A DNA stretch of 44,778 nt from Affinirhizobium lemnae (GCF_022968395.1 NZ_JALJQZ010000032.1:1-44778); one strand, 5' to 3'; counted from the stretch's first letter, positions 32,516-44,225 are shown. The notes: generated from the sequence alone by a model not told the origin. Made by a program: numbers and translations.

Positions 32516-35500
32516 TCAGCTGCACCCGCTCGTGGCGCCGCACGTGTCGCACTTCTCGCAGGTGCCGTTGCGCACCATGGTGAAGTTCTGGCACTCGGTG
32601 CACATGTTGCCGGTATAGCCCTGTGCGATGGAGCGCATACGGCGTTCGGCTTCCACCTTCTTCGCTTCCGTTTTGGCTGTTGCCGCGTCGGCGGCTGCCT
32701 TGTCGGAGAAGAGGGCGGTCGCAGCCTGCTGGCCTTCATCGGCCACCGCTTCCTCGGCAATCTCTTCCGCCAGCTCCTTGGCGCGCTCTTCATAATCGCG
32801 CTTGAAGGAAACGACTTCCGAGGTCGAGATGGCAACCGTTGCTTCCAGCTTGCGGGCGGCAGAGCCTGCAAAGGCGGTTACATTGCCAGCGCCGGAAGCC
32901 TTGGCCGGTGCCGCAGTGGCAGAACCCTTCGGTTCCGAACCTGCGCGGTCCAGGCTGCTGCTGGAAACCAGCGTCGGCTTGTGGCCACGGGTCCAGCCGG
33001 TGGAAACCAGGTTGGTCTTGCCTTCCTGAATGCCCTTGCCGAGCGCCGTGTTGGAGAAGTCCGACGTATCGACATGCGCCAGATCGTGACGTCCGAGGTA
33101 GGACACGGCGAGTTCGCGGAAGACGTAGTCGAGGATCGACGTGGCGTTCTTGATCGCGTCGTTGCCGGTCACGATGCCAGCCGGTTCGAACTTGGTGAAG
33201 GTGAAGGCCTCCACATATTCTTCCAGCGGCACGCCGTACTGCAGACCCAGCGAAATCGCGATGGCGAAGTTGTTCATCATCGCACGGAACGCAGCGCCTT
33301 CCTTGTGCATATCGATGAAGATTTCGCCGATACGACCGTCACCGAATTCACCGGTGCGCAGATACACTTTGTGTCCGCCGACATTGGCCTTCTGGGTGTA
33401 ACCCTGACGGCGGTTCGGCAGCTTCTCACGCTCGCGGGTGACACGTTCGATGACACGCTCGATGATCTTCTCGGTCACCTGAACGGCCTGCGCCGCTGCC
33501 GGTGCCTGGATGAAGTCTTCGACTGCATCCTCATCATCCTCGTCTTCGATCAGCGAGGCGTTGAGCGGCTGGGACAGCTTGGAACCATCGCGGTACAGCG
33601 CGTTGGCCTTCAGCGCCAGCTTCCAGGAGAGCATGTAGGCGCTACCGCAATCCTCGACGGTTGCCTCGTTCGGCATGTTGATCGTCTTGGAAATCGCACC
33701 GGAGATGAAGGGCTGTGCAGCCGCCATCATGCGGATGTGGGATTCCACGGAGAGGTAACGCTTGCCGATCTTGCCGCAAGGATTGGCGCAATCGAATACG
33801 GCCAAGTGCTCTGCCTTCAGGAACGGTGCGCCTTCCAGCGTCATTGCACCGCAAACATGCACGTTTGCCGCTTCGATGTCCTTCTTCGCAAAGCCGAGAT
33901 GCTCCAGAAGGTTGAAGCTCATGTCGGAAAGCTGCTCATCGGAAACCTTGAGAGTGTCCTTGAGGAAGTCCGCGCCGAGCGTCCACTGGTTGAAGACGAA
34001 CTTGATGTCGAAGGCAGCCTTCAGCGCACCGTTGACGGCTTCGATCTTCTCATCGGTGAAGCCCTTGGCACGCAGCGTCGAAGGGTTGACGCCCGGCGCC
34101 TGGTTCAGGTTGCCGTGGCCAACTGCATAGGCTTCGATTTCGGCAATCTGGCTTTCCGAGTAACCCAGCGTGCGCAGAGCTTCCGGAACGGCACCGTTGA
34201 TGATCTTGAAGTAGCCGCCTCCGGCCAGCTTCTTGAACTTCACCAGAGCAAAGTCCGGCTCGATACCGGTCGTGTCGCAATCCATGACGAGGCCAATCGT
34301 GCCGGTCGGCGCGATGACGGTCGTCTGGGCATTGCGGTAGCCGTGCTTTTCGCCAAGCTCCAGCGCCTTGTCCCAGGCCGCCTTGGCATGGACAACCAGA
34401 TCCTGATCCGGGTTTTCCGAATGGGTCAGCGGAACCGGGTTGACGGACAGGCCCTCGTAGCCGGTTGCCTCGCCATAGGCCGCACGACGATGGTTGCGCA
34501 TGACGCGCAGCATGTTTTCGCGGTTCGGAGCAAAGCCAGGGAAGGGGCCGAGTTCGGAGGCCATTTCCGCCGAAGTCGCATAGGCAACACCGGTCATGAT
34601 TGCGGTCAGCGAACCGGCAATGGCACGGCCTTCAGCCGAGTCATACGGAATGCCGGAAGACATCAGCAGACCGCCGATATTCGCGTAGCCGAGGCCCAGC
34701 GTGCGATATTCGTAGGACTGTTCTGCAATCCGGGGCGAGGGGAACTGCGCCATCATCACGGAGATTTCGAGAACCACCGTCCACAAGCGGCAGGCATGTT
34801 CGTAGTCAGTAATGTTGATGCGCTTGGTCTTGGCATCCTTGAACTGCAGCAGGTTCAGAGAGGCAAGGTTGCAGGCAGTATCATCCAGGAACATGTATTC
34901 CGAGCAGGGGTTCGATGCACGGATCGGGCCAGTTGCAGGGCAGGTGTGCCAGTCGTTCATGGTGGTGTTGAAGTGCAGGCCTGGATCGGCGGAAGCCCAC
35001 GCGGCGTAGGAGATTTTCTCCCACAGATCACGCGCCTTGAGTGTCTTCATAACCTTGCCGTCCTTGCGGGCGGTCAAGTTCCAGTTGCCGTCGTTTTCAA
35101 CAGCGCGCAGGAAGTCATCCTTCAGCGAAACGGAGTTGTTGGAGTTCTGGCCAGCAACCGTCAGATAGGCTTCCGAATCCCAATCCGTGTCATAGGTCTT
35201 GAACTCAAGATCCTTGTAGCCCTGCTTAGCGAACTGGATGACGCGCTTGACGTAGTTTTCCGGAACCTGATCCTTCTTGGCAGCACGGATTTCGCGCTTC
35301 AGGGCAGGGTTCTTGGCCGGATCGAAGCAGTCGTCGCCGTTGCCTTCGCAGTTCACGCAGGCCTTCATGATGGCCTTCAGATGCTTGGAGACGACCTTGG
35401 AGCCGGTCACAAGCGCCGCAACCTTCTGCTCTTCCTTCACCTTCCAGTCGATGTATTCCTCGATATCCGGATGATCGATATCGACTACCACCATCTTGGC

Positions 35501-36331
35501 TGCACGACGTGTCGTGCCGCCGGACTTGATAGCACCTGCCGCACGGTCGCCGATCTTAAGAAAGCTCATAAGGCCAGACGAGCGGCCGCCACCCGAAAGC
35601 TTTTCGCCTTCGCCACGCAGATAGGAGAAGTTGGAACCGGTGCCGGAGCCATACTTGAATAGGCGCGCTTCGCGAACCCACAAGTCCATGATGCCGCCCT
35701 CGTTGACCAGATCGTCTTCAACGGACTGGATGAAGCAGGCATGCGGCTGAGGATGCTCGTAGGACGACTTCGACTTCGTCAGCTTGCCCGTGAAGGGATC
35801 GACATAAAAGTGGCCTTGACCCGGACCATCGATACCATAAGCCCAGTGCAGGCCAGTATTGAACCATTGCGGGGAGTTCGGCGCAACGCGCTGCGTGGCC
35901 AGCATATAGGCCAGTTCATCGCGGAAAGCAGCTGCATCTTCTTCGGACGAGAAATAGCCTCCCTTCCAGCCCCAGTAGGTCCAGGTGCCGGCAAGACGGT
36001 CGAAGACCTGGCGCGCGTCGATTTCAGAACCGTAACGCTCGTCTTCGGGTAGTTCCTTCAGCGCCTTTTCGTCCGCCACAGAGCGCCACAGGAAGGAAGG
36101 AACATTGTTCTCTTCAACCTTCTTCAGGATCTTCGGCACGCCGGCCTTGCGGAAATACTTCTGCGCCAGAACGTCTGTCGCAACCTGGCTGAACTGTGCG
36201 GGCACATCAATATCCGCAAGACGGAACACGATGGAACCATCCGGATTGCGGATCTCACTCGTGGCCTTGCGGAACTCAATTTCCGCATAGGCGCCAACGC
36301 CTGGCTTCGTAAAACGACGTTCAATGCGCAT
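32516..36331 (-). CDS. nrdJ: Adenosylcobalamin-dependent (class II) ribonucleotide reductase
   Basis: It makes deoxyribonucleotides using a B12-generated thiyl radical and works with or without oxygen. The length is 1271 residues, typical of the long alphaproteobacterial form. The catalytic triad motif is NPCSEY with the radical Cys at 476; [13 protein letters not shown] follows. The C-terminus carries a Cys-rich zinc-ribbon-like tail ([20 protein letters not shown]) that probably helps re-reduce the active site. It should be the main dNTP source when no class I enzyme is expressed. Two NrdR-like boxes lie upstream. A perfect hairpin terminator follows. A very long antisense frame (32981-35662) is only a codon-bias shadow. 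Confidence 0.97.
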   Translation of the reverse strand: MRIERRFTKPGVGAYAEIEFRKATSEIRNPDGSIVFRLADIDVPAQFSQVATDVLAQKYFRKAGVPKILKKVEENNVPSFLWRSVADEKALKELPEDERYGSEIDARQVFDRLAGTWTYWGWKGGYFSSEEDAAAFRDELAYMLATQRVAPNSPQWFNTGLHWAYGIDGPGQGHFYVDPFTGKLTKSKSSYEHPQPHACFIQSVEDDLVNEGGIMDLWVREARLFKYGSGTGSNFSYLRGEGEKLSGGGRSSGLMSFLKIGDRAAGAIKSGGTTRRAAKMVVVDIDHPDIEEYIDWKVKEEQKVAALVTGSKVVSKHLKAIMKACVNCEGNGDDCFDPAKNPALKREIRAAKKDQVPENYVKRVIQFAKQGYKDLEFKTYDTDWDSEAYLTVAGQNSNNSVSLKDDFLRAVENDGNWNLTARKDGKVMKTLKARDLWEKISYAAWASADPGLHFNTTMNDWHTCPATGPIRASNPCSEYMFLDDTACNLASLNLLQFKDAKTKRINITDYEHACRLWTVVLEISVMMAQFPSPRIAEQSYEYRTLGLGYANIGGLLMSSGIPYDSAEGRAIAGSLTAIMTGVAYATSAEMASELGPFPGFAPNRENMLRVMRNHRRAAYGEATGYEGLSVNPVPLTHSENPDQDLVVHAKAAWDKALELGEKHGYRNAQTTVIAPTGTIGLVMDCDTTGIEPDFALVKFKKLAGGGYFKIINGAVPEALRTLGYSESQIAEIEAYAVGHGNLNQAPGVNPSTLRAKGFTDEKIEAVNGALKAAFDIKFVFNQWTLGADFLKDTLKVSDEQLSDMSFNLLEHLGFAKKDIEAANVHVCGAMTLEGAPFLKAEHLAVFDCANPCGKIGKRYLSVESHIRMMAAAQPFISGAISKTINMPNEATVEDCGSAYMLSWKLALKANALYRDGSKLSQPLNASLIEDEDDEDAVEDFIQAPAAAQAVQVTEKIIERVIERVTREREKLPNRRQGYTQKANVGGHKVYLRTGEFGDGRIGEIFIDMHKEGAAFRAMMNNFAIAISLGLQYGVPLEEYVEAFTFTKFEPAGIVTGNDAIKNATSILDYVFRELAVSYLGRHDLAHVDTSDFSNTALGKGIQEGKTNLVSTGWTRGHKPTLVSSSSLDRAGSEPKGSATAAPAKASGAGNVTAFAGSAARKLEATVAISTSEVVSFKRDYEERAKELAEEIAEEAVADEGQQAATALFSDKAAADAATAKTEAKKVEAERRMRSIAQGYTGNMCTECQNFTMVRNGTCEKCDTCGATSGCS

Positions 36332-36451
36332 GTCTCTCGTCCTTGTTATGCGCCCCGCTCAGGCGCAGAAAGTCACTGCAGCAGCCGTTGGGTCAACACC
36401 GGCAGCCGTGCCCTATCTCAGTCCGAATGGTAAATCATCCGTAGATGGTCG

Positions 36452-36497
36452 ACCTGTATCTTGTGGTGAGTTTAGCTGCAAACACTAAATATAGCAT
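36452..36497 (-). promoter_or_regulatory. Paired NrdR-like boxes upstream of nrdJ
   Basis: Two 16-base sites lie about 120-165 bases before the nrdJ start: 36452-36467 (plus strand ACCTGTATCTTGTGGT) and 36482-36497 (ACACTAAATATAGCAT). Both resemble the NrdR consensus ACACTATATATAGTGT, the second more closely. Their centres are 30 bases apart, near the roughly three-turn spacing typical of NrdR pairs. NrdR represses ribonucleotide reductase genes. This is pattern-based; nrdR itself is not in the window. Confidence 0.6.
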
Positions 36498-36509
36498 AAA
36501 AGCAGTTTT

Positions 36510-36970
36510 CCACCACCCCATGTCACGGAAGAAATCAGACAAAACGGCACAAAAATCCTGCCGGGAAAAACACTGATGGTTTGCCCGTCTCAAGCCTGCA
36601 GGATACAGGGTTTTGTTCTGGTAGAACCGATCTCGTCATGTCCGGTTCAGTCGCCGCCGCAACATGAAAGCTATCTTGTTCGAATGTGTGATTCCGTCAA
36701 GGTCTCGTTTGCAATGGATTTTTAACCACAAGATATTGTGGTGCTTGCCTGTGGAAAATGGGGACAGACGAATCGATTAGTGAAGTCAAAGACTTGCAAG
36801 CAAGAGTGCCAGATATGTGCAGTGAGGAGAAAATTTTCTTGACCGTCACATACCATTGAAAATGGAAGAAAAACCGATAACGGCACAATTTTAACTTTCC
36901 TCCGATAGATTTTTTGAAAATTCGAATGGACGCGCCTGTTGCCGTGCCTTTCTGCCGTTGGGGGTCTCTC
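36510..36970. other. Intergenic region before the chemoreceptor gene
   Basis: About 460 bases between the nrdJ control region and the chemoreceptor. A minus-strand frame at 36697-37155 lies partly over the chemoreceptor's 5' end and has no family features, so I treat it as non-coding. The region should hold the divergent chemoreceptor promoter, but no clear boxes can be named. Confidence 0.45.
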
Positions 36971-38869
36971 GTGAATATCAAGAATTTCTCAATCCTGAAG
37001 AAGGTTGGTGTCGTCATGACGCTGATGAGTCTTTCAGCCGTCGTCATCGCGGGCGTCGGTGCACAGGGACTAAGCGTGTTGGGATCTTCTTTGAAGAACA
37101 CTGGCGCTCGTGAAGAAGTGGCGCGCGAGGCAATGGATCTGCGTGTCGATATCATCGCAATCAGCCGGATGACTTATCAGTTGGCGATGGCGCCGGAAAA
37201 AGCAGCAGATTTCGCAGCTGAAACCGAAAAACGCGCCAAGGAAATGCTGGACCGTCTGCCGAAGATTGCAGCCACGGCAGACGCGGAAGAGCAAAAGCAA
37301 CTGGCTAATGTCCGTACATCGCTTGCCTCCTATTTCGACAGCATTCGCGCAATGGTAAAAATTGCTGGTTCTGAGCAGGGTAAGAACCCTACCGCCCTGC
37401 GTGCTGCTCTCGACAAGGCTCTTGACGGCCAAAAGGCCGTGACCGCAGCAGTGAAGATCTACAGCACCTATTCTGCCAACACTTTGGCAACGGCCCGCGC
37501 CGATGCTTTGGCGGATTCACGCATGACCATGACGATCCTGTTGGCGAGCGCGCTCATCTGCATTGGTCTGGGTATAACCATCAGCTTCCTCGTAGCACGA
37601 CGCGGCATTTCAGCGCCGATCCGCAGCCTGACGATGGTCATGAGCGAAATGGCCAAAGGCAATGTCCGGGATGTGGTGATTGATACGGACCGCGCAGACG
37701 AAATTGGCGAAATGGCGAGAGCGCTGGAAATCTTCCGGGCGAACGAGTTGCACATGCGCGAGATGGAGGCACAGGAGCAAGCGCTCAATCGCCAGAGCAA
37801 GGATTTGCAGCAATCCATCAGCGGTATTGTCGCGGCCGCATCCGCTGGCGACTTCAGCCAGCGCATTACCAAGACCTACGAAGATGCCGACCTCACGCGA
37901 TTCGCCTCTGGTGTCAACGAACTGGTCGAGAATGTTGACCGTGGCATCAACGAGGTCCGTCGCGTTATCGCTGCCCTTGCCGATCAGGATCTGACCCAGG
38001 ACATGCGGGGCCACTTCCAGGGTGCCTTTGCCGAACTACAATCGAACGTCAATGCTACGATGGCTTCGCTGCGGTCGACCATGGACAATGTCCGTGCGGC
38101 AGCCGGGACGATCACCGACAGCTCCGGCGAGCTTTCCGCGGCATCGAACCAGCTAGCCCGCAGAACAGAGCAGCAGGCAGCAGCTCTCGAAGAAACCGCC
38201 GCAGCGCTTGAGGAAATCACGACGACGGTCAAGACCTCTACCCAGCGCGCAAACGAGGCAACGCGCATGGTTTCGGCGACCAAGGATAGCGCTGGGCGGT
38301 CCGGCGGTATCGTCCGCGACGCAATCGATGCAATGGAGCGTATTGAGCAGTCCTCCCAGAAGATCAGCCAGATCATCTCGGTTATCGACGAGATAGCCTT
38401 CCAGACAAACCTGCTCGCGCTGAATGCCGGTGTGGAAGCAGCCCGCGCCGGTGAGGCGGGGCGCGGTTTTGCCGTCGTCGCTCAGGAAGTTCGTGAACTC
38501 GCCCAACGGTCCGCAAATGCAGCGAAGGAAATCAAATCCCTGATCAACAATTCTGCTCAGGAAGTGCAGGGCGGGGTTAAGCTGGTTCTCTCCACTGGCG
38601 AGGCGTTGAAGGAAATCGAGGATCTCGTGCATAACGTCAACGAACAGGTTTCCATGATCGCTCGTGCTGCGACGGAACAGTCGGCGGCGCTTGGCGAGAT
38701 CAATACTTCCGTTAATCACATGGACCAGATGACCCAGCAAAATGCTGCCATGGTTGAGGAGACGACCGCCTCCAGCCAGGTTCTGGCCAACGAAAGCAGA
38801 CAGCTAACCGATCTGCTGTCTCACTTCCGTATCAGCGGTTCGGCGCAAGCCTTGCGTTCCGCTGCGTAA
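36971..38869 (+). CDS. Methyl-accepting chemotaxis protein
   Basis: A transmembrane chemoreceptor of about 632 residues. TM1 is near residues 11-31 ([21 protein letters not shown]), a helical periplasmic sensor domain follows, then TM2 ([22 protein letters not shown]) and HAMP segments ([20 protein letters not shown]). The signalling tip is [21 protein letters not shown] with the hairpin residues conserved. The C-terminus (QALRSAA) lacks an NWETF-like tether. The ligand is unknown. I favour the GTG at 36971 ([13 protein letters not shown]), with GGGGG upstream; a frame from TTG 36914 or ATG 36926 would add up to 19 residues. A hairpin follows the stop. Confidence 0.93.
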   Translation: MNIKNFSILKKVGVVMTLMSLSAVVIAGVGAQGLSVLGSSLKNTGAREEVAREAMDLRVDIIAISRMTYQLAMAPEKAADFAAETEKRAKEMLDRLPKIAATADAEEQKQLANVRTSLASYFDSIRAMVKIAGSEQGKNPTALRAALDKALDGQKAVTAAVKIYSTYSANTLATARADALADSRMTMTILLASALICIGLGITISFLVARRGISAPIRSLTMVMSEMAKGNVRDVVIDTDRADEIGEMARALEIFRANELHMREMEAQEQALNRQSKDLQQSISGIVAAASAGDFSQRITKTYEDADLTRFASGVNELVENVDRGINEVRRVIAALADQDLTQDMRGHFQGAFAELQSNVNATMASLRSTMDNVRAAAGTITDSSGELSAASNQLARRTEQQAAALEETAAALEEITTTVKTSTQRANEATRMVSATKDSAGRSGGIVRDAIDAMERIEQSSQKISQIISVIDEIAFQTNLLALNAGVEAARAGEAGRGFAVVAQEVRELAQRSANAAKEIKSLINNSAQEVQGGVKLVLSTGEALKEIEDLVHNVNEQVSMIARAATEQSAALGEINTSVNHMDQMTQQNAAMVEETTASSQVLANESRQLTDLLSHFRISGSAQALRSAA

Positions 38870-38889
38870 GGCGATTCAATTGATGTTAT

Positions 38890-38916
38890 GATAGGCACCC
38901 TTTCGCGGTGCCTATC
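38890..38916. terminator. Hairpin between chemoreceptor and ABC transporter genes
   Basis: GATAGGCACC (38890-38899) pairs perfectly with GGTGCCTATC (38907-38916) around a 7-base loop. It sits between two convergent genes and may end both transcripts, although no T run follows. Confidence 0.65.
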
Positions 38917-38926
38917 AAGGTGTAAT

Positions 38927-40780
38927 TCAGCCCAGTTGGTCTGGAATGAAGCCACCCGTCTGCCTTTGCCAAAGGCGTGCATAAAGGCCATTGTGGGCGA
39001 GAAGCTCTTCCGGGGTGCCCTCTTCCACTATTTTTCCCTGATCCAGGACGACGATTCTGTCCATCCTCGCTATGGTTGACAGCCTATGAGCAATGGCAAT
39101 AACCGTTTTACCTTCCATCAGCAGGTTCAGCCTGTCCTGAATGGCCGCCTCCGCCTCACTGTCCAGCGCCGATGTCGCTTCATCTAGAATGAGGATTGGT
39201 GCATTTTTAAGCAGAACGCGAGCTATAGATACTCTCTGGCGCTGACCACCCGAAAGTCGGATGCCTCGATCGCCGACAAAGGCATCGTAACCGCTTCGCT
39301 TCTCGCCATCCCGTAGATCCGCGATAAACGCGTCAGCCTGAGCGGCCCGTGCAGCCTCTTCGATTTCAGTGGTCGATGCGTCTGGTCGGCCATAGCGGAT
39401 ATTGTCTGCCACTGATCTATGCAGCAGTGCTACATCCTGCGCGATCAGGCCGATGTTTCTGCGCAAACTCGCCTGTGTCACATGCCGCAGATCCTGACCG
39501 TCCACACGGATCGCGCCATCGGTAACCTCGTAAAAGCGCAAGAGAAGATTGACAAGCGTGGTCTTGCCGGCGCCAGACAGGCCAACAAGACCCACCTTTT
39601 CGCCCGGTTTCACTGTGAGCGTGAGATCGTCTATGACCCGCTTGTCTGAAGTGTAGGCGAAGTTGACGCGATCGAAGTGGATTTCACCGCGCGTGACGGT
39701 TAGATCTAAGGCATCGGGCCGATCCGTGATCTGCGGTGGTGTCGTTAAAACCGGCATGGCATCCTTTATCGTTCCCAACGCCTTGAAAATCTGTTGGCCC
39801 ATCTGAAGAAAGGTGAAGGAACTCGCCGATAGACGCTGGAGGATGTAAACGGTCGCGACGAACTCTCCCACCGTCAAGGTGGTGCGATAAAGCCCCCAAA
39901 AGCCTAACCCCAGCAGAACCAGCCAAAGCAACATGTTGGCGCTGACCACGACGAGTTCAGCCGTGCGGTACGCTCGCTGTTCATGGTGAAGTGTCGTGGT
40001 CGCTTTTCCCAAAATTTTGCGCAACGCACCAGCTTCAGTATCTTCCGCAGCGAACTGCTTCACCATTTGCATGTTGCTGTAAACATCGGTCAGCGTGCCA
40101 TTGATGAGGCTGTTCTGCTTGGCAGAGCGGCGGGATCGGGCCGTGAAATCAGGCACGACACGTATGGCATAGGCAATGTTGAAGGCGATCCAGAGAACGA
40201 CTGGCAGGGCGAGTTGCCATGAGAGGGTGAGGAGTATTGCGACGGAGCCAACGATTTGCAGCAAGAAACGCGGCGCGCTTTGAAATGCGATCTGAATCTG
40301 CTGCAAAACGCCGTTGGCAACCTGTCCCAGGCGTGAGGCAACCTGACCTGCGAAGAGATCGTGAAAGAAAGCGAGATCCTGCTTTTCGACGGCCTTGTGG
40401 CCCTGCCATTGAATGGTAATGGGCAGACTTATACCAACGGTGTGGGAGTTGAGGATATTGGCAACATAGAAGAAGATCGGCATGACCGGAAAAATGATGA
40501 ATGTCAGAAAAGCCAGCAGCCAGAAACGGTCATGTACGAAGGCTTCGACACCTTGACTGGTCACCCCATCTACAATGGCTGACAGGCCCCAGATTATGGT
40601 AAGGTTGCACGCTTCCACGACCATGGACGTGATGGCCATGAGGATGACCACCCCACGAAACATGCGGATGAAATGCCAAAGAACGGACATGGCCCCTGTG
40701 GTCGGCAACGGCCTATAGGGGATTTCGAGTGGACGGATGAATTGCTCAAAGGGGCGATAGACTGCATCGGACCAAGACAT
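38927..40780 (-). CDS. ABC transporter, fused permease and ATPase (exporter type)
   Basis: A 617-residue half-transporter: an N-terminal membrane domain (about residues 30-330) with several helices, such as VVILMAITSMVVEACNLTII and LLAFLTFIIFPVMPIFFYV, and a C-terminal ATPase with Walker A GLSGAGKTTL, signature RLSGGQRQRV and Walker B ILILDEATSALD. It is the type IV exporter layout (MsbA/LmrA-like), so it should act as a homodimer. The substrate is unknown. It is monocistronic and convergent with the chemoreceptor gene. Confidence 0.93.
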   Translation of the reverse strand: MSWSDAVYRPFEQFIRPLEIPYRPLPTTGAMSVLWHFIRMFRGVVILMAITSMVVEACNLTIIWGLSAIVDGVTSQGVEAFVHDRFWLLAFLTFIIFPVMPIFFYVANILNSHTVGISLPITIQWQGHKAVEKQDLAFFHDLFAGQVASRLGQVANGVLQQIQIAFQSAPRFLLQIVGSVAILLTLSWQLALPVVLWIAFNIAYAIRVVPDFTARSRRSAKQNSLINGTLTDVYSNMQMVKQFAAEDTEAGALRKILGKATTTLHHEQRAYRTAELVVVSANMLLWLVLLGLGFWGLYRTTLTVGEFVATVYILQRLSASSFTFLQMGQQIFKALGTIKDAMPVLTTPPQITDRPDALDLTVTRGEIHFDRVNFAYTSDKRVIDDLTLTVKPGEKVGLVGLSGAGKTTLVNLLLRFYEVTDGAIRVDGQDLRHVTQASLRRNIGLIAQDVALLHRSVADNIRYGRPDASTTEIEEAARAAQADAFIADLRDGEKRSGYDAFVGDRGIRLSGGQRQRVSIARVLLKNAPILILDEATSALDSEAEAAIQDRLNLLMEGKTVIAIAHRLSTIARMDRIVVLDQGKIVEEGTPEELLAHNGLYARLWQRQTGGFIPDQLG

Positions 40781-40904
40781 GCCTTCTCCTCATCAATGCT
40801 ACGCCGACTCACCGGAGGTAGCACGTCATTGGACAGAAATTAGACCATAAAGTCATATTCGATCATTGGTTGAACTATGCAATTTATAAGAATTGCAAGG
40901 TCAT

Positions 40905-40930
40905 GAAAAAACCCGCCGGATTGGCGGGTT
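40905..40930 (-). terminator. Rho-independent terminator of gpt
   Basis: ACCCGCC (40911-40917) pairs with GGCGGGT (40923-40929), followed on the minus strand by a T run (plus-strand As at 40906-40911), about 27 bases after the gpt stop. Confidence 0.88.
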
Positions 40931-40956
40931 CTGAATGCGAAAAGGAGAATGCGTTT

Positions 40957-41454
40957 TCAGCCCTTGTGCCCCTTGGCAATCGGCTCCTGATAGGTGAAGC
41001 CCATGTCCCAAGGGAAGTAAATCCAGGTGTCCTGGCTGACTTCGGTGATGAAGGTATCGACGGTCGGCACTCCCTTGGGTTTCGCATAAACGCAGGCGAA
41101 ATGTGCATTCGGCATCAGGGTGCGAACTTCCGAGGCAGTCTTGCCAGTATCCGTCAGGTCGTCCACGACGAGAACGCCTTTGCCGCCATCGACCATCAGG
41201 CTGGCATCAATACCCTTTAGCAGGTTCATTTCACCCTGATTGACGTAGTCATGGTAAGAGGCGACGCAAACCGTATCGATCAGTCGAATATTCAGTTCGC
41301 GCGAGATGATCGCTGCGGGAACGAGGCCACCACGTGTGATGCAGACGATTGCGCGGAACTCCTGTCCAGATCCTGCCAGACGCCAGGCAAGCGCGCGTGC
41401 ATCACGGTGGAACTGATCCCACGAAACGGGGAAGGCTTTATCAGGAAGAGACAT
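40957..41454 (-). CDS. gpt: Xanthine phosphoribosyltransferase
   Basis: A purine-salvage enzyme that joins PRPP to xanthine or guanine. The product is 165 residues, with the hood segment [19 protein letters not shown] and the PRPP-binding motif [15 protein letters not shown] chose the ATG at 41452-41454 ([16 protein letters not shown]), preceded by GGAGCGAAACAT; the longer frame to 41520 adds an arginine-rich stretch without support. A good terminator follows, so it is probably a single-gene unit. It fits the Gpt/Xpt group. Confidence 0.93.
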   Translation of the reverse strand: MSLPDKAFPVSWDQFHRDARALAWRLAGSGQEFRAIVCITRGGLVPAAIISRELNIRLIDTVCVASYHDYVNQGEMNLLKGIDASLMVDGGKGVLVVDDLTDTGKTASEVRTLMPNAHFACVYAKPKGVPTVDTFITEVSQDTWIYFPWDMGFTYQEPIAKGHKG

Positions 41455-41611
41455 ATGTTTCGCTCCGGGCGCGCTTGAGTTTAACAGGCGCCGAATGGGA
41501 ACGGGCAGCCTGCGGAGCAACCGATAGAAGCTGCTCCGTTGGCCGTTGCTATTAGCTTTAATTCCTACAATTAGGCAAGATGGATGAAGGGCCAGGTTCC
41601 GCGGTTCGAGT

Positions 41612-42454
41612 TCATCGCGAAAGAAGCGTAAACGCGGTCATCGAGCTCAGTAGAGAGCGCGTGACGCCGCCAAACAACATCTCCCACCAGCGGGAATGTC
41701 CGTAGCCACCCATCACCAGCAGATCGACGCTCTGGTCTGCAAGACGGGCCGTGATGGCTTCAGATGTGGAGATCTGGCAGTTCTCCTCTGTGCGGATGCT
41801 CACCTTGACGCCATGCCGTGCAAGCGCAGTGGCGAGATCGGCACCGGCAAGTTCCGGATTCTGACGTGGCATATCCGGCGGATCGACGGAAAAGATCTCG
41901 ACGCTTTCCGCTTGTTGGAGAAACGGTAACGCATCGAATGCGGCACGAGCCGCTTCCTTCGATCCGTTCCAGGCGATGAGCGCGCGGCGAACGGGAAGCG
42001 AGCGGTTTGAACCATGCGGAAGAAGGAGAACAGGACGCCCGCTTTCAAGGATGAAGGTCTCGAGGTCGGAGCTATTGTCTGCTTCCGCTTTGGCGTCATT
42101 CTGTCGAGCAACGATCAGGTCACAGGTGCGGGCAAGTTCGAGAACTGCTTCGGAGGAAGTTCCGCCTGTCGAGACGTAAGATCTGAATTCGAAGGGGACG
42201 CCGGAGGATTCGGCGCGCTGGCGAAATGCCGCTTCAATCTTCCGGGTCTCTTCCTGCGCCGCTCGCTGCAAGGTCTCAATCGCTGTCGGATCCGGAATTT
42301 CCATCGGTGCGATCAGAGGGATTGTCGCGAGAGTCTCGGCTCGAAGTGCCATGATATGCGCGGAAAACTGGCGCGCCAGCTGAATAGCAAACTCGGTGAC
42401 GGGAGCGACGTTATGCTCGCTGTCCAGAACTGCAAGAATGGTCCGATAGCTCAT
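41612..42454 (-). CDS. Tandem universal stress protein (UspA family)
   Basis: A 280-residue protein with two UspA-like halves. The first begins [29 protein letters not shown]; the second starts near [25 protein letters not shown]. The ATP-binding loop pattern near the end is [25 protein letters not shown]. Such proteins bind nucleotides or regulate stress survival; the role here is unknown. I chose the ATG at 42452-42454, preceded by GAGGAGATCAGACA, over the frame from 42481. It is not visibly in an operon. Confidence 0.9.
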   Translation of the reverse strand: MSYRTILAVLDSEHNVAPVTEFAIQLARQFSAHIMALRAETLATIPLIAPMEIPDPTAIETLQRAAQEETRKIEAAFRQRAESSGVPFEFRSYVSTGGTSSEAVLELARTCDLIVARQNDAKAEADNSSDLETFILESGRPVLLLPHGSNRSLPVRRALIAWNGSKEAARAAFDALPFLQQAESVEIFSVDPPDMPRQNPELAGADLATALARHGVKVSIRTEENCQISTSEAITARLADQSVDLLVMGGYGHSRWWEMLFGGVTRSLLSSMTAFTLLSR

Positions 42455-42564
42455 TGTCTGATCTCCTCGGCATGGTGGCATAGATGTATCCCACCATCAT
42501 CAAAGGAGATGGTCCCTGCATTGAGATGGGTCAAGGCGCCCTTTGGGCGAAGCGCGACCTTGGG

Positions 42565-43335
42565 TCAGGCTTCAGGCCCTGGATTGCTGCCTGCACGTGC
42601 CGCATCGAGCCCTCGGATCATGTCGGAAATCGTGTTTGCGGCAGCGTCGAGCTTTGCTTCATCTCGCGCTCTGACAACGAGTTCCGTGGAAAAGCGCTGA
42701 CCGTCATACTTGGGATAGGAGCCGATGCTCGTTTCTGGATGAGCCTTCTGGATCGCGCCAAGCAGTGTGCCGATATCTCCCTCCCCATAGGGACACGGCA
42801 GAGAGCGCGTCAGCAAGTGCGAGCCTTTTTGAAGCTCTGGCAGGATGTTATCCACCATGGCCTGAAATACTTGTGGCACCCCGGCCATCACATAGACGTT
42901 TTCCACGATGAAGCCCGGTGCGGTGGAGACGGGGTTTGCGATGTGACGCGCGCCCTTCGGCATACGCGCCATCCGCTGACGCGCCTCGGTGAACTCCATC
43001 TCCCGTCGCTTGTACATGTCCGCCAGCAGGCGCATCGCTTCAGCATCGTGCTCACAAGGCAAACCGAATGCTGCCGACACGGCATCTGCCGTGATATCGT
43101 CATGTGTTGGGCCAATGCCACCGGAGGTGAAGACATAGGTGTAACGCTTGCGCAGCGCATTGAGCGCTTCGACGATTGCGTCCTGCTCGTCTGCGACGAT
43201 CCGCACTTCCTTGAGGTCAACGCCGGACAGGAGAAGGAGATCGGCAAGGTGGCCAATGTTCTTGTCCTTTGTACGACCGGAAAGAAGCTCGTCGCCTATG
43301 GCCAGAATGGCCGCGGTTACGATCGTCGATGTCAT
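42565..43335 (-). CDS. CinA-type molybdopterin-binding domain protein
   Basis: A 256-residue protein with the MoCF/MoaB-Mog-type domain found at the N-terminus of CinA: AAILAIGDELLSGRTKDKN, the conserved TSGGIGPTHDDIT loop, and VMAGVPQVFQAMVDN. The C-terminal PncC (NMN deamidase) domain of full CinA is absent, so this is the stand-alone form. It may act in pyridine-nucleotide repair or competence-linked damage response, but its function is unproven. Divergent from wrbA with a gap of about 230 bases. Confidence 0.88.
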   Translation of the reverse strand: MTSTIVTAAILAIGDELLSGRTKDKNIGHLADLLLLSGVDLKEVRIVADEQDAIVEALNALRKRYTYVFTSGGIGPTHDDITADAVSAAFGLPCEHDAEAMRLLADMYKRREMEFTEARQRMARMPKGARHIANPVSTAPGFIVENVYVMAGVPQVFQAMVDNILPELQKGSHLLTRSLPCPYGEGDIGTLLGAIQKAHPETSIGSYPKYDGQRFSTELVVRARDEAKLDAAANTISDMIRGLDAARAGSNPGPEA

Positions 43336-43564
43336 TTTAGCCCTCGTGAAGTCTGCGACTGAATCATGATGTATGCGGATTCCCCTCGCGACAGAAGACG
43401 AATTCCAGCTTCCATTGTTACGAAATTATGATCACAACAGATCTTCCGTATTCGATTATTGAACAGTGCGTACCGCGCCTGGAGGCTGGAAGTTAGTATT
43501 TGCGCGGATAAGTATGCAGCTACCAGACGCGCTCCAATTGTTGGAGCCGAAACAGGAGGAATGA

Positions 43565-44164
43565 ATGGCTAAGGTTCTCGTACTCTACCACTCGACGTAT
43601 GGTCATATCGAAACCATGGCATATGCCGTTGCAGAGGGCGCAAAATCGACCGGTGCCGAGGTGACCGTCCTGCGCGTGCCGGAACTGGTTCCGGAAGACG
43701 TTGCCAAGGCTTCTCACTACAAGATGGACCAGCCAGCAGCAGTCGCCAAGGTTGACGATCTCACGGAGTACGACGCCATCATCGTTGGCGCAGGCACGCG
43801 TTTCGGCACTGTAGCTTCGCAGATGCGCAACTTTTGGGACCAGACCGGTGGTCTGTGGTTCCAGGGCAAGCTGGTAGGCAAGGTCGGATCGGTCTTCACA
43901 TCTACGGCCACGCAGCATGGCGGCCAGGAGTCGACGATCCTGTCGTTCATCCCGACCTTCCTGCACCATGGCATGGTCGTCGCAGGGCTTCCCTATGCGT
44001 TCCAGGGCCAGATGGGCGTCGAACAGGTCAAGGGTGGCTCACCCTACGGCGCATCCACGATCACGGATGGCGACGGTTCCCGTCAGCCTTCGGAAATCGA
44101 GCTGGAGGGTGCACGCTACCAGGGCGCACATGTGGCCAGGATTGCGACGAAGCTCGCTGGCTGA
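43565..44164 (+). CDS. wrbA: NAD(P)H:quinone oxidoreductase WrbA
   Basis: A 199-residue flavodoxin-fold FMN enzyme that reduces quinones by two electrons, guarding against oxidative stress. It shows the FMN segment [21 protein letters not shown], the middle ADDYDAII-like [48 protein letters not shown], and the final [23 protein letters not shown] just upstream makes the ATG at 43565 secure. A terminator hairpin follows. Confidence 0.95.
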   Translation: MAKVLVLYHSTYGHIETMAYAVAEGAKSTGAEVTVLRVPELVPEDVAKASHYKMDQPAAVAKVDDLTEYDAIIVGAGTRFGTVASQMRNFWDQTGGLWFQGKLVGKVGSVFTSTATQHGGQESTILSFIPTFLHHGMVVAGLPYAFQGQMGVEQVKGGSPYGASTITDGDGSRQPSEIELEGARYQGAHVARIATKLAG

Positions 44165-44190
44165 TTGATCGAGCAGTTTATGTGCAAGAG

Positions 44191-44219
44191 GGGCGCGGGA
44201 TCACCAATCCGCGCCCTTT
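44191..44219. terminator. Terminator between wrbA and the response regulator
   Basis: GGGCGCGG (44191-44198) pairs with CCGCGCCC (44209-44216), followed by TTT on the plus strand. It lies between two convergent genes, so it probably serves wrbA and perhaps both. Confidence 0.8.
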
Positions 44220-44225
44220 GCCGTT

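Noticed and set aside
32981..35662. An 893-residue antisense frame over nrdJ
   Set aside because: It lies wholly opposite a clear nrdJ, shows no domain and has a low-information composition. It arises from the GC-rich third positions of the real gene.
36697..37155. A 152-residue minus-strand frame before and over the chemoreceptor start
   Set aside because: It overlaps the chemoreceptor's first membrane helix coding region in antisense and has no recognisable motif.
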